NCBI RefSeq assembly: GCF_014647515.1
Contig: NZ_BMPI01000086.1
Coordinates: 1-44,497 of the forward strand
DNA length: 44,497 bases
Origin: Dactylosporangium sucinum
Lineage (GTDB): Bacteria; Actinomycetota; Actinomycetes; Mycobacteriales; Micromonosporaceae
Direction: 5' to 3'
This document shows positions 31,976-40,569 of the stretch, piece after piece. Below the pieces are notes generated by a model. That model was not told the DNA's origin. It did not search any database and saw nothing but the letters and a program-made list of their open reading frames with translations. Both the position numbers and the translations under genes were made by a program. The first letter of the stretch is position 1, and each line of letters starts with the position of its first letter.

Positions 31976-33087
31976 CCACGACGAGCCCGGTGCTGCAGCC
32001 CGAGAGCGGCACGGTGACATCACCGGCGGGTGCCCGTGCGGGCTACCTGCCGGCGATGCCCCGGACGGTCCTATGGGGTCGGTTGCCCTGCGCCACGGAC
32101 CAGCCGGCGGTGACGATCGATCCCGGTACCAGCCTGGTGATCGACACCGTCAGCCACGAAGGCATCCTGGAGGACCAGGGGCGCGATCCATACGCGTTCT
32201 TCACTCACCGTGGAATCCCTGCGTCGCAGATCCTCCGCGATGCGGCAACAGTGGCCGCCGAGGTCGACCATGACCCATCGGCCGACGGGCCGCACGTGGT
32301 GACGGGCCCGATCGAGGTACGCGGAGCAAGACCGGGCGACATACTGTCGATGACCGTCGAGGATCTGCAGCTGCGGTGCCGCTACGGCGTGGTCTCCAAC
32401 CGGCACGGGCGCGGCGCCCTGCCGGACGAGTTTCCGCTCGGCGGCTCGGCCGAGACCGTGTCGATTTTGTGCAGGGTGGAACACGATCACCGGGCCGGGC
32501 TGCACGGGTCGATGCCCGTCGCGCCGGGATCGGCCCGGAACGTCCGCTTCCCCCTCGCCCCTTTCCTCGGCACGATGGGTGTCGCCGTCGCGCAGCGGCA
32601 TCGTCCAAACTCGGTGCCGCCGGGGGCACACGGCGGCAATATCGACGTCGCTCTGCTCACCCGAGGCGCCACGCTGCATGTGCCGGTACAGGTACCGGGC
32701 GCGCTGGCCTACGTGGGAGACCCCCATTTCGCCCAAGGCGACGGCGAGGTCGCGCTGACCGCCTTCGAGGCGCCGCTACGGGCGCGCATCCGCTTCGACG
32801 TCGTGCCCGCCGAGGAGTTCCCCGCCCGGCCCCTGTGGGCCGAGACAGCGGATCTCCTGGTGCCGATCGGTCTCCACCACGATCTCGCCGACGCCATGCG
32901 GCAGTGCGTACGGGCCGCGGTGCAGATGCTCGTGGACCGTGGCATGCACCCAGCGCACGCCTATGCGTACCTTTCTGCGGCCGGAGACTTTGCGATTTCG
33001 CAGGTGGTTGACCAGGTCACCGGGGTGCACGGCAAGATCCGGAAGTCGGACCTCGCCGAGTTGCTGCTGCCGACTTCGGGTTTGTAG
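31972..33087 (+). CDS. Acetamidase/formamidase family hydrolase
   Basis: A 371-residue protein of the FmdA/AmdA family. Recognisable parts are the conserved VPPGAHGGNID and GDPHFAQGDGEV segments in the middle and a hydrophobic C-terminal region near YAYLSAAGDFAISQVVD. These zinc enzymes hydrolyse formamide or short amides to ammonia and the acid. GTG 31972 overlaps the cupin stop. With the amidohydrolase and the AtzH-amidase nearby, it may release the final nitrogen from a ring-opening product. A formamide step would also feed one-carbon metabolism. Full length. Confidence 0.88.
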   Translation: MTTTSPVLQPESGTVTSPAGARAGYLPAMPRTVLWGRLPCATDQPAVTIDPGTSLVIDTVSHEGILEDQGRDPYAFFTHRGIPASQILRDAATVAAEVDHDPSADGPHVVTGPIEVRGARPGDILSMTVEDLQLRCRYGVVSNRHGRGALPDEFPLGGSAETVSILCRVEHDHRAGLHGSMPVAPGSARNVRFPLAPFLGTMGVAVAQRHRPNSVPPGAHGGNIDVALLTRGATLHVPVQVPGALAYVGDPHFAQGDGEVALTAFEAPLRARIRFDVVPAEEFPARPLWAETADLLVPIGLHHDLADAMRQCVRAAVQMLVDRGMHPAHAYAYLSAAGDFAISQVVDQVTGVHGKIRKSDLAELLLPTSGL

Positions 33088-33408
33088 TGCCTATTTTCGA
33101 CTGTTTTGTGGTGGAGGGTCGGCGTTCGTGGTCGCGGGCGAGGCGTCGGCTGAGCGCCAGGCGATCGCGTGCTGGACCGGCGGCGGTCCCAGCGCCGCCG
33201 CGTCGTACTCGTCCCCACCACCACGTCGGCGGCGAACGCCCGTGCTGTGCCGAGGATCGCATCGAAGGCGATGTCTACGCTAGTACCGGCGAAGGGCGAC
33301 GCCACCGTGTTGTCCTTACCGCTGCGCTCGGCGCGGACCGCGCCGCGGCCCGGGGCGTCCGAGCGTAGGCCGCGGCCGTACCGAGAACCGGTGCTGCGGG
33401 GCGCGTGG
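33088..33408. other. Convergent intergenic region
   Basis: About 320 bases between the acetamidase and IclR stops. A leftward frame reads protein-like bits (SVDIAFDAILGTARAFAADV), but it has no start or recognised family and may be a relic. A short stem GGCGCG/CGCGCC with a 3-base loop near 33340 could help termination. Nothing else was seen. Confidence 0.35.
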
Positions 33409-34113
33409 TCAGCGAGTTCCGACGAGGTGGGCCGGTGCGCCGAGGCTCGAGGAGAGTGTGCTGGCGTGGCGGACGAGTGCCTGGCCGAAGCGTTCCACGT
33501 CAGGCTCCGACGTCCGGTATGTGGGGGCGTTGATGCTGATGGCGCCGAGGATGGTGCCGTCGTGGCCGATGATCGGCGCGGCGACGGCGGTGACGTCGCT
33601 GTCCGGCCGCTGCGAGGTGACGTACCCGCGGGGCGTCGGCTTCCCGTCGAGCGCAGCGCCGAGCGCCGTGTCCTTGCGGGGAATCGTCCGGCCTGTCCAG
33701 GTGATGGTCTGCACCTGTCGGGTGCTGGCGACCTGGCGCAGGTAGAGCACCTGGTCCTTGCCGGCCGCGACGCCCAGGCTGGCGGTCTCGCCGGTCTCCT
33801 CGACCAGCGCGTGCAGGTGGGGCCCCACGAGCTCGTAGAGGGGCTCCTCGCGCAGGGTCGCCGCGGCAATCTGCTTCATTCGCGAACCGGCCCAGTGTCG
33901 GCCATCGCTGTCACGACGGATCAGCTGGTGCTGTGCCAGGGTGGAGAGCAGGCGTGAGGCGGTGCTCGGTGACAGGCCGGTCGCTCGGGCGAGATCGCTC
34001 AGGGTGCCGTTCGTGGTCCCTTCCAGCAGGGTCATCAGCAGTGCGAGCGCTCGGTCGACGGTACGGGTCGACGAGACGTCGCCCGGCGTCGACGGTTCGG
34101 TGACTTTGGCCAC
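33409..34113 (-). CDS. IclR-family transcriptional regulator
   Basis: A 234-residue regulator: winged helix about 17-80 (VDRALALLMTLLE, LSDLARATGLSPSTASRLLSTL) and an IclR effector domain about 85-230 (VEETGETASLGVAAGKDQVL, DTALGAALDGKP, AISINAPTYR). GTG 34113 is preferred to an ATG 33 bases upstream because AGAGGA stands 7 bases before it. It is divergent from the helical-protein/DUF3830/transporter operon across 283 bases, so it is the likely regulator of that operon. IclR effectors are often aromatic acids, sugars acids or amino acid derivatives. Full length. Confidence 0.92.
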   Translation of the reverse strand: MAKVTEPSTPGDVSSTRTVDRALALLMTLLEGTTNGTLSDLARATGLSPSTASRLLSTLAQHQLIRRDSDGRHWAGSRMKQIAAATLREEPLYELVGPHLHALVEETGETASLGVAAGKDQVLYLRQVASTRQVQTITWTGRTIPRKDTALGAALDGKPTPRGYVTSQRPDSDVTAVAAPIIGHDGTILGAISINAPTYRTSEPDVERFGQALVRHASTLSSSLGAPAHLVGTR

Positions 34114-34233
34114 AGTAACGTCCTCTAGCCTTCCATGCAACAGCATCCAGTTTCGCTAGGTGGCAAGTATCGCCGACTCCGGGCGCCGCGTCCAGTCGGC
34201 CTCGTGCGGTGTTTTGTCCCGCCTGAGCGGTCA

Positions 34234-34274
34234 CGAAACGCGCAGGTAATCCGTTTGGATTTTCGTCGAAACGC
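34234..34274. promoter_or_regulatory. Possible IclR operator repeats
   Basis: CGAAACGC occurs at 34234-34241 and 34267-34274. The second copy overlaps the palindrome TTTCGTCGAAA (34261-34271). The position between the divergent IclR gene and the operon promoter suits an operator. Confidence 0.35.
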
Positions 34275-34336
34275 CCTGGCGGCCTTGGCCTCGGCCGCCA
34301 AGGAGCTTTTCACTAGATGACAATACATGCTGCTCC

Positions 34337-34366
34337 TTGACAGTGCTCTGAAGGCGCGCCTAGCGT
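34337..34366 (+). promoter_or_regulatory. Sigma70-like promoter of the histidine-compound operon
   Basis: TTGACA at 34337-34342, an 18-base spacer, and TAGCGT at 34361-34366. Transcription would begin near 34373, leaving a leader of about 25 bases with AAAGGAG before ATG 34397. Confidence 0.6.
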
Positions 34367-34396
34367 CGCCGCATCAGTTCGACAAAGGAGCAGTGC

Positions 34397-34942
34397 ATGC
34401 CGGCAAAGGCGGAAATCCGAAAGATCGCGACGTCGGTAGAGGACGTCATCGCCCTGCTCGACGCGGAGCGTGACGCCATTTGGGAATGCCCGCCCGACGA
34501 GGTGATGGCGATGTGCCGCGGCGAGATCCCCCGCGGCACGGGTACCAAGAACACCTACCTGACGACGTTGATCTTCGCGGAGAACGAGCTGCGGACCTTT
34601 ACCGACGAGATCCTCTGGTTCGCCTGGGAGCTCGCCGCCGTCAAGGAGGGCGCCGACCTGCGCACGCTGCAGCTCTATATGGACGAGATGTGCCAGTACA
34701 AGGCAAACATGATCGACTTCGTCGGCCTCCCGCGCGCCGGCGAGTTGGTCAAGGAGTACGTAGGCGGGGTCAACGCCTGCAAGACGCTGGACGAGTTCGC
34801 CCGACTCACTGGTGCGGCTATGACCTATATCAATCGGCTGCACGGCTGGGTGGACATGGCGTTCCCGTGGGGCGTCACCCATGGATACACGCGCTCCAAC
34901 CCGCTCGACAAGATCGTCAAGGCAGCCCGCGCGGCCCAGTAG
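34397..34942 (+). CDS. Cucumopine synthase-related helical-bundle protein
   Basis: A 181-residue, nearly all-helical soluble protein. EILWFAWELAAVKEGADL, LYMDEMCQYKANMIDFVGLP and YINRLHGWVDMAFPWGV match what I remember of the cucumopine synthase C-terminal helical bundle and of bacterial proteins named cucumopine synthase-related. In the agrobacterial enzyme this bundle is joined to a cyclophilin-like domain; here the next gene encodes a DUF3830 protein with a cyclophilin-like fold, giving a split version. The known enzyme condenses histidine with 2-oxoglutarate. A complex doing this or the reverse is inference, supported by the nearby hut genes. AAAGGAG precedes ATG 34397. Confidence 0.6.
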   Translation: MPAKAEIRKIATSVEDVIALLDAERDAIWECPPDEVMAMCRGEIPRGTGTKNTYLTTLIFAENELRTFTDEILWFAWELAAVKEGADLRTLQLYMDEMCQYKANMIDFVGLPRAGELVKEYVGGVNACKTLDEFARLTGAAMTYINRLHGWVDMAFPWGVTHGYTRSNPLDKIVKAARAAQ

Positions 34943-34968
34943 TTCCCTCCGGCAGATTGGATTTGATC

Positions 34969-35397
34969 ATGAAGTTGCAGTTCAACGTGGACGGCGAAGA
35001 CGTCGCGATCCTTGAAATCTGGGAGGAAAAGGTTCCGGGTGTCGCCGCGAAGATCCGTGAGGCGCTTCCCTTCACCTCGTTCCTCCAGCACGGCAAGATC
35101 GCCGGCGACCTGCTCCTGATCCAGACGAAGATCATGGCCGCCTGGGAGAACGTCTACTACCCGGAGGACTTCGGTCCGGAGTGGAAAGCGACCAAGGGCG
35201 ACGTGCGCGGCGCGGTCTCCTTCTACGGCCCCCGTCAACAGATGTCCATTGTGTACGGAAGCGACCTCGCCTCGGAGCCGCTGCCGGTCTCCTCGATCGG
35301 TGAGGTGATCGAAGGACACGACAAGCTCGAACTGATCGGCACGAAGGCGTGGCTCGAGCCCGGCGCCAAAGTCCGCGTCTCGCTGTACGAGGAGTAG
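34969..35397 (+). CDS. DUF3830 (cyclophilin-like fold) family protein
   Basis: A 142-residue soluble protein of beta-barrel type. IREALPFTSFLQHGKIAGDL, ENVYYPEDFG and GAVSFYGPRQQMSIVYGSD are typical of DUF3830, a bacterial family with a cyclophilin-like barrel often found beside ABC importers and amidohydrolases. No prolyl isomerase active site is expected. It follows the helical-bundle gene by 26 bases and precedes the transporter lipoprotein by 61. The two proteins together correspond to the two domains of cucumopine/mikimopine synthase, so it may hold the catalytic pocket for an imidazole-containing substrate. Confidence 0.72.
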   Translation: MKLQFNVDGEDVAILEIWEEKVPGVAAKIREALPFTSFLQHGKIAGDLLLIQTKIMAAWENVYYPEDFGPEWKATKGDVRGAVSFYGPRQQMSIVYGSDLASEPLPVSSIGEVIEGHDKLELIGTKAWLEPGAKVRVSLYEE

Positions 35398-35458
35398 CCG
35401 CCTCGCCGCGAAGCATCCGCCCTGCCGGCATTTCCATACACCGTGCAAAGGAGTTTCA

Positions 35459-37009
35459 ATGAAACGAAATGTGCGCCGGGCGGCGATCGTGGCATGCCTC
35501 GGTCTCCTGCTCGCCGCCTGCAGCTCAGGCGCCGACACCACACCCTCCACCACCGCGCCCACCGCGAAGCCGTCGCCGGGTGGCACGCTGCGCGTCGGCA
35601 TCAGCGCGCTCAACAGCGCTGACTCACTCGACCCAGCCAGGGCGACGACCGTCGGCGGCTACGCGATCGCGCGGCAGCTCTTCGATACCCTGACCGAGTA
35701 CGGCACCGCCGGTACGGTAGTGCCGCGGCTGGCCGAGTCCGTCATGGCAGGCACAACCGCCGATATCTGGACGGTGAAGCTGCGCCAGGCCACCTGGCAC
35801 GACGGCAAGCCGGTGACCGCTGACGACGTCATCTACTCCATCAAGCGCATCCTGAACCCGGCCGACCCGTTGCCCCCGGCGAGCTCGCTGCCGTTCGTGG
35901 ACGCGGAGAAGGTGACGAAAGTCGACGACCGGACGGTGCAGTTCGCCCTCAAGTACCCGACGATGGTGTTCCCGGACGCGCTGACCTCGCCGACCATGGC
36001 GATCGTGCCGACCGGGTTCGACCCGAAGAGCCCGATCGGGTCCGGGCCATTCAAACTGGACGCTTTCACCGCCGGGCAGAAGGTCACCTTCACCAAGAAC
36101 GCCAGCTACTTCAAGCCCGTCTACGCCGACAAGCTGGAGTTCATCAGCTTCGCCGACGGTACCGCTCAGGTCAACGCGCTGATCGGCAACCAGATCGAGG
36201 TCGCCTCCAGCATGGACTCCAGCCTGGTCCCGGTGGTGCAGGCGGCGGGCAGCGGCTACAAGGTCTTCGAGTATCCGACCAGCGGCACGTTGACCTGGCA
36301 GATGAACGTCCAGCAGAAGCCCTTCGACAATCCTAAGGTGCGCCAGGCGCTGCGGCTGGCGGTGGACCGGGCTCAGATCGTCGAGCAGGTCTACGGCGGG
36401 CACGCGGTCGTCGGCAACGACATCTTCTCACCCTTCGACGCCGGGTACGACAAGAGTCTGCCGCAGCGCGAGCGCAACCTAGCGGAGGCGAAGAAGCTGC
36501 TCACCGAGGCGGGGTTCCCGAACGGGGTGGAGGTGCAGCTGACCGCGGCCCCGATCCAGCCCACCGCCAACCGGCAGAACGACGTGCTGGTCCAGCAGGC
36601 CAAGGAGGCCGGCTTCACCATCCACTTCAACAAGGTCGACGCCGCCACCTACTACGGCGACGGCTACGGCACGTACCCGCTCTCGCTCTCCTTCTGGGGC
36701 CAGCTGTCGATCTTCGACCAGGCCGCCTTCACCATCGTCAACAACGCTCCGTACAACGCCACCAAATGGCAGAACGACGCGTACAACACCCTCTACGAGA
36801 AGGCGGTCCGCACGGTCGACGAGGCGGCCCGGATCGATCTGGTGCACCAGATGCAGAAGATCGAGTACGACGAGGGACCGTACGTGGTCGCGGTTTTCCT
36901 CAACAACATCTCCGGCTACAGCGCCAGGGTGTCCGGCTACAAGTCGTACCCGAACAGCGACGGCGCGAGCGGTTACAACTTCTACGAAGTGGGCTTCACC
37001 AGTCCGTGA
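35459..37009 (+). CDS. Peptide/opine-type ABC substrate-binding lipoprotein (family 5)
   Basis: A 516-residue lipoprotein with lipobox LAAC (Cys21) and a Thr/Pro linker. The SBP_bac_5 fold begins at GGTLRVGIS; LRQATWHDGKPVTADDVIYSIKRI is the signature segment, followed by PIGSGPFKLDAF and VRQALRLAVDRAQIV. The family binds peptides, nickel chelates, opines and other polar compounds. AAAGGAG precedes ATG 35459. It heads a complete importer (two permeases, one double ATPase). Position after the helical-bundle and DUF3830 genes suggests the same ligand is bound outside and processed inside. Confidence 0.93.
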   Translation: MKRNVRRAAIVACLGLLLAACSSGADTTPSTTAPTAKPSPGGTLRVGISALNSADSLDPARATTVGGYAIARQLFDTLTEYGTAGTVVPRLAESVMAGTTADIWTVKLRQATWHDGKPVTADDVIYSIKRILNPADPLPPASSLPFVDAEKVTKVDDRTVQFALKYPTMVFPDALTSPTMAIVPTGFDPKSPIGSGPFKLDAFTAGQKVTFTKNASYFKPVYADKLEFISFADGTAQVNALIGNQIEVASSMDSSLVPVVQAAGSGYKVFEYPTSGTLTWQMNVQQKPFDNPKVRQALRLAVDRAQIVEQVYGGHAVVGNDIFSPFDAGYDKSLPQRERNLAEAKKLLTEAGFPNGVEVQLTAAPIQPTANRQNDVLVQQAKEAGFTIHFNKVDAATYYGDGYGTYPLSLSFWGQLSIFDQAAFTIVNNAPYNATKWQNDAYNTLYEKAVRTVDEAARIDLVHQMQKIEYDEGPYVVAVFLNNISGYSARVSGYKSYPNSDGASGYNFYEVGFTSP

Positions 37010-37040
37010 GCAAGATCATCTGCGGAGGGTCGGTAGCGAC

Positions 37041-37991
37041 ATGAAGATCATCAAGAGGCTCGTGACCGCGCTGCTGATGCTGTTCGTCGTGTCGCTGCTG
37101 GTCTTTCTCTTTACCCAGGCCCTGCCGGGCGACATCGCCCGGCAGGTGCTCGGGCAGAACGCCACCCCGGACCAGATCGCCCGGCTGCGGCAGCAGCTGG
37201 GGCTTGACCAGTCGCTGTTGCACCAGTATCTCAACTGGGTCGGGAACCTCGCGAGGTTCGACCTCGGCACATCGCTGGCCTCGGGGAGCCCGGTCGGCGA
37301 CCTCATCGGCACCCGCATCCTCAACTCCGCCACCCTCGTGGCGGCGACCGCGCTGCTGCTGTTTCCGTTGGCCCTGCTGCTGGGAACCGCCGCGGCCCGT
37401 CGCCCTGAGGGCCTCATCGACCAGGCCGTCTCCGCGGCCGCGCTCGTGGTCCTCGCCATCCCGGAGTTCATCATCGCCATCCTCGTCGTGGTCGTGCTCG
37501 CCACCAATGTGCTGCGCGTGCTGCCACCCACCTCGGTCGTCGACCCGGCGCACCCCGCGTGGCAGCAACCGGAGCTGCTCGCCCTGCCCACGCTCGCGTT
37601 GGTCGTCGGCTCGCTGCCGTACCTGACCGAGTCGGTCAAGACGACCCTGCGTGAAGAGTTGGCGAGCGAGCACGTGCTCTGGGCCCGGCTCTCCGGCGTC
37701 CCGGAGTGGCGCATCATCTGGCGCCACGGGTTGCCCAACACCATCGGGCCGAGCCTGCAGGTCGCAGCCACCACCCTGATCTACCTCACCGGCGGCATCG
37801 TCGCGGTGGAGACCGTCTTCGCCTTCCCCGGCTTGGGCTCGGCCCTGGTCGAGGCGGTCAACAACCGCGACATTCCCGTGGTACAGGCGATCACCATGCT
37901 GCTCGCCGCGATCGCCCTGCTCGTCTACGTCGTCGCCGACGTCGGCGGTGTACTCACCAACCCGCGGCTGCGCACCCGGAGGACGGCATGA
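37041..37991 (+). CDS. ABC transporter permease, DppB type
   Basis: A 316-residue inner-membrane permease with about six helices. The N-terminal FTQALPGDIARQVLGQNATP and QQLGLDQSLLHQYLNWVGNL segments, and the ATPase-contact loop EELASEHVLWARLSGVPEWR with FRHG-like IIWRHGLPNT, are typical of DppB/OppB. ATG 37041 follows GGAGGG at a somewhat long distance. The stop overlaps the DppC-type start. It forms the channel with the second permease. Confidence 0.93.
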   Translation: MKIIKRLVTALLMLFVVSLLVFLFTQALPGDIARQVLGQNATPDQIARLRQQLGLDQSLLHQYLNWVGNLARFDLGTSLASGSPVGDLIGTRILNSATLVAATALLLFPLALLLGTAAARRPEGLIDQAVSAAALVVLAIPEFIIAILVVVVLATNVLRVLPPTSVVDPAHPAWQQPELLALPTLALVVGSLPYLTESVKTTLREELASEHVLWARLSGVPEWRIIWRHGLPNTIGPSLQVAATTLIYLTGGIVAVETVFAFPGLGSALVEAVNNRDIPVVQAITMLLAAIALLVYVVADVGGVLTNPRLRTRRTA

Positions 37992-38779
37992 ATTGGCGTA
38001 GTGTGATCGGTGCCGCCGCCGCCCTGCTCGTCGTGTTGGCGGCACTGGTCGGACCCATCCTCATAACACACGACCCGTATGCCTTCGTCGGGCGGCCATT
38101 CCAAGCGCCCGGCAACGGACACCTGCTCGGCACGGACATCCTCGGCCGGGACGTGCTCAGCGGCCTGCTCGTCGGCGGGCGCGAATTCCTCGTCGAGGGG
38201 ATCGTGGCGACGCTGCTCGGCGTCGGGGCGGGGCTCCTGGTGGGGGTGGCCCTCGCGCTCTCCCCGCGCCGCGTCGGTGCGCTGCTCCTCTCGGTCAACG
38301 ACACGTTGATCATGCTGCCGCAAATCGTCATCGCGCTGCTCGTCCTCACCCGGCTCGGTGCCACGCCGCTCACGTTGGTCCTCGTGGTGGGCCTCTCCCA
38401 CGTCCCGCAGTCGGCCCGGGTGCTGCGAACCGCAACGGCGCGAGTGATCGAGCAGGACTACTTCCACGTCGCCCGATCGCTCGGCGTCTCCCGGTTCCGT
38501 CTGGTCACCGGCGAGATCACACCCAACATCGCCGGGCATCTCCTGGTGGAGTTCGGCATCCGGCTCGCGATGTCGGTGGTGGTGCTCGCTTCCTTGAGCT
38601 ACTTGGGTTTCGGCTCCACCGGAGTGAACTGGGGTCGGATGATTCACGACAACCAGGGCGGGCTGACCATCCAGCCGTGGGCGGTGCTCGCCCCCGTCAT
38701 CGCGATCGGTGTCTTCCTCATCGGGATGAACCTGCTGCGCGACGGTCTCTCCCGCAGCTACACAAGGGAGCCGTCATGA
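37988..38779 (+). CDS. ABC transporter permease, DppC type
   Basis: A 263-residue permease with about six helices. LLGTDILGRDVLSGLLVGGR and the ATPase-contact loop EQDYFHVARSLGVSRFRLV are the DppC/OppC signatures, followed by VLASLSYLGFGSTGVNWGRM. The hydrophilic N-terminal tail of many DppC proteins is almost absent. ATG 37988 overlaps the previous stop, and its own stop overlaps the ATPase start, so all four transporter genes are translationally coupled. Confidence 0.93.
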   Translation: MNWRSVIGAAAALLVVLAALVGPILITHDPYAFVGRPFQAPGNGHLLGTDILGRDVLSGLLVGGREFLVEGIVATLLGVGAGLLVGVALALSPRRVGALLLSVNDTLIMLPQIVIALLVLTRLGATPLTLVLVVGLSHVPQSARVLRTATARVIEQDYFHVARSLGVSRFRLVTGEITPNIAGHLLVEFGIRLAMSVVVLASLSYLGFGSTGVNWGRMIHDNQGGLTIQPWAVLAPVIAIGVFLIGMNLLRDGLSRSYTREPS

Positions 38780-40536
38780 CCGTCGTCGTCTCCAACCTCG
38801 TGGTCACGCTGGCCGCGCCTCGCGGCACGGAGGTCGTGCTGCAGGGGGTGTCGCTGGCGGTGGCGCCCGGCGAGATCGTGGGGATCGCCGGTGAGACCGG
38901 CAGCGGCAAGACCACGCTCGGGCTCAGTCTGATCGGCTACACCCGGGCTGGGCTGCGGCAGGCCGGGGGAGAGGTCACGGTCGCCGGCACCTCCGTCACC
39001 GGCCGCACCGAACGCGCCCTGCGAGCGCTGCGTGGATCGACGGTGGCCTACGTACCGCAGGACCCGGCCACCGCGCTTAATCCCAGCCTGCGGCTGGGCA
39101 CCGCGTTCCGCGAGATCCTGCGCGCGCACGGAATCCGCGACCGCGCGGAACAGGCCGGGCGGATGCGTGAGCTCTACACCGCCGTGCAGTTGCCCACCGA
39201 GCCAGACTTCGCCCGCCGCTTTCCGCACCAGCTATCCGGCGGGCAACAGCAGCGGGTGGCGATCGCCATGGCCTTCGCCTGCCGACCACAGCTCGTCATC
39301 ATGGACGAGCCCACCACCGGACTGGACGTTGCCACCAAGGCAGCGGTGGTTGCCCTCGTCCGCGAGCTGAGCAAGCGCCAAGGCACCAGCGTGGTCTTCG
39401 TCAGCCACGACCTGCGGCTGCTGCTCTCCTTCACCGACCGCATCGCGGTGATGTACGCCGGGCGCATCGTGGAGGACGGCCCGACAAGCCAGATCGGCGT
39501 GGCGCCGGCACACCCGTACACGCGGGCGCTGCTCGCCGCGCTCCCCGACCCGGCCAGTCGCCGGGCGCTCACCGCCCTGCCCGGACGCAGCCCCAGCCCG
39601 AGTGAGCGCGGCACCGGCTGCGACTTCGCGCCGCGCTGCCATTTCACCACAACAGCCTGCACTGCCGAGGTTCCCGCAGTCGAAACAGTCACCCCCGACC
39701 ACACCGCACGGTGCCGGGAACTTCCGCGGGTGCGGCACGCGACACCCCCGGCCGCACAACCATCTACTTCGGGCAGGCGCCGCCCCAACACGGCGTTGGT
39801 CGAGGTGCGTGGCCTTCGAGCCCGGCATGGGTCGCACGAGGTCACCACCGGCGTCGACCTCACTGTCGCGGCGGGCGAGTGCGTCGCCCTGGTGGGAGAG
39901 TCCGGCAGCGGCAAGACGACGATCGCGCGCAGTATCGCCGGCCTGCATACCAGCTATGGCGGCACCATTCACTTGGGCGGGACAGCGCTCGAGCGGAAGG
40001 TCACCGCGCGTAACCCAGCTCAGCAGAAGGCGATCCAGTACGTCTTCCAGAACCCCTACGCCTCGCTCAACCCGCGCCGCAGCGTGGGCCGGAGCATCGC
40101 GATGGCGGCACAGTGGCTGCGCCGCCTCGACCGGTGCGAGGCGATGGCCGAGGCGCTACGTCTGCTCGACGAAGTCGGGCTGCGCCGCGACCAGGCCGAC
40201 CAACGCCCCGACCGGCTCAGCGGCGGCGAGCGGCAGCGGGTGGCGCTGGCGAGGGCCCTCGCCGCCCAGCCCGAGATGCTGATCTGCGACGAGGTGACCT
40301 CCTCTCTCGACCTCTCGGTGCAGGCCGGCATCGTCACGCTGCTCACCCGCCTACGGCGCGACCACGGTCTCGCCATGCTCTTCATCACGCACGACCTGGC
40401 GCTGATCCGCTCGGTCGCGGACCGGGTCGTCGTGCTGCACTCGGGCCGTATCGTCGAGGCCGGTCTCACCGACGTGGTGCTCGACGCGCCGCAGCACGCC
40501 TACACCCGCAGCCTGCTCAACGAGGAGACCGTCTGA
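38776..40536 (+). CDS. Double ABC ATPase (DppD-DppF fusion)
   Basis: A 586-residue protein with two complete ATPase domains. The first has Walker A GETGSGKTT (39-47), signature LSGGQQQR, Walker B VIMDEP, and the oligopeptide-transporter C-terminal motif with CDFAPRCHF and ACTAEVP cysteines. The second has Walker A GESGSGKTT (about 373-381), signature LSGGERQR and LICDEVTSSLD. Such fusions of DppD and DppF are common in actinobacteria. It energises the two permeases. The stop codon is followed at once by hut-derived sequence with no intergenic space. Confidence 0.94.
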   Translation: MTVVVSNLVVTLAAPRGTEVVLQGVSLAVAPGEIVGIAGETGSGKTTLGLSLIGYTRAGLRQAGGEVTVAGTSVTGRTERALRALRGSTVAYVPQDPATALNPSLRLGTAFREILRAHGIRDRAEQAGRMRELYTAVQLPTEPDFARRFPHQLSGGQQQRVAIAMAFACRPQLVIMDEPTTGLDVATKAAVVALVRELSKRQGTSVVFVSHDLRLLLSFTDRIAVMYAGRIVEDGPTSQIGVAPAHPYTRALLAALPDPASRRALTALPGRSPSPSERGTGCDFAPRCHFTTTACTAEVPAVETVTPDHTARCRELPRVRHATPPAAQPSTSGRRRPNTALVEVRGLRARHGSHEVTTGVDLTVAAGECVALVGESGSGKTTIARSIAGLHTSYGGTIHLGGTALERKVTARNPAQQKAIQYVFQNPYASLNPRRSVGRSIAMAAQWLRRLDRCEAMAEALRLLDEVGLRRDQADQRPDRLSGGERQRVALARALAAQPEMLICDEVTSSLDLSVQAGIVTLLTRLRRDHGLAMLFITHDLALIRSVADRVVVLHSGRIVEAGLTDVVLDAPQHAYTRSLLNEETV

Positions 40537-40569
40537 TGCCTGTCTCCGCGATCCACGATGGGGGCGTCT

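Noticed and set aside
33338..33353. Short GC-rich stem as a definite terminator
   Set aside because: The stem is only six bases with a three-base loop in GC-rich DNA and could arise by chance. It is mentioned only as a possibility.
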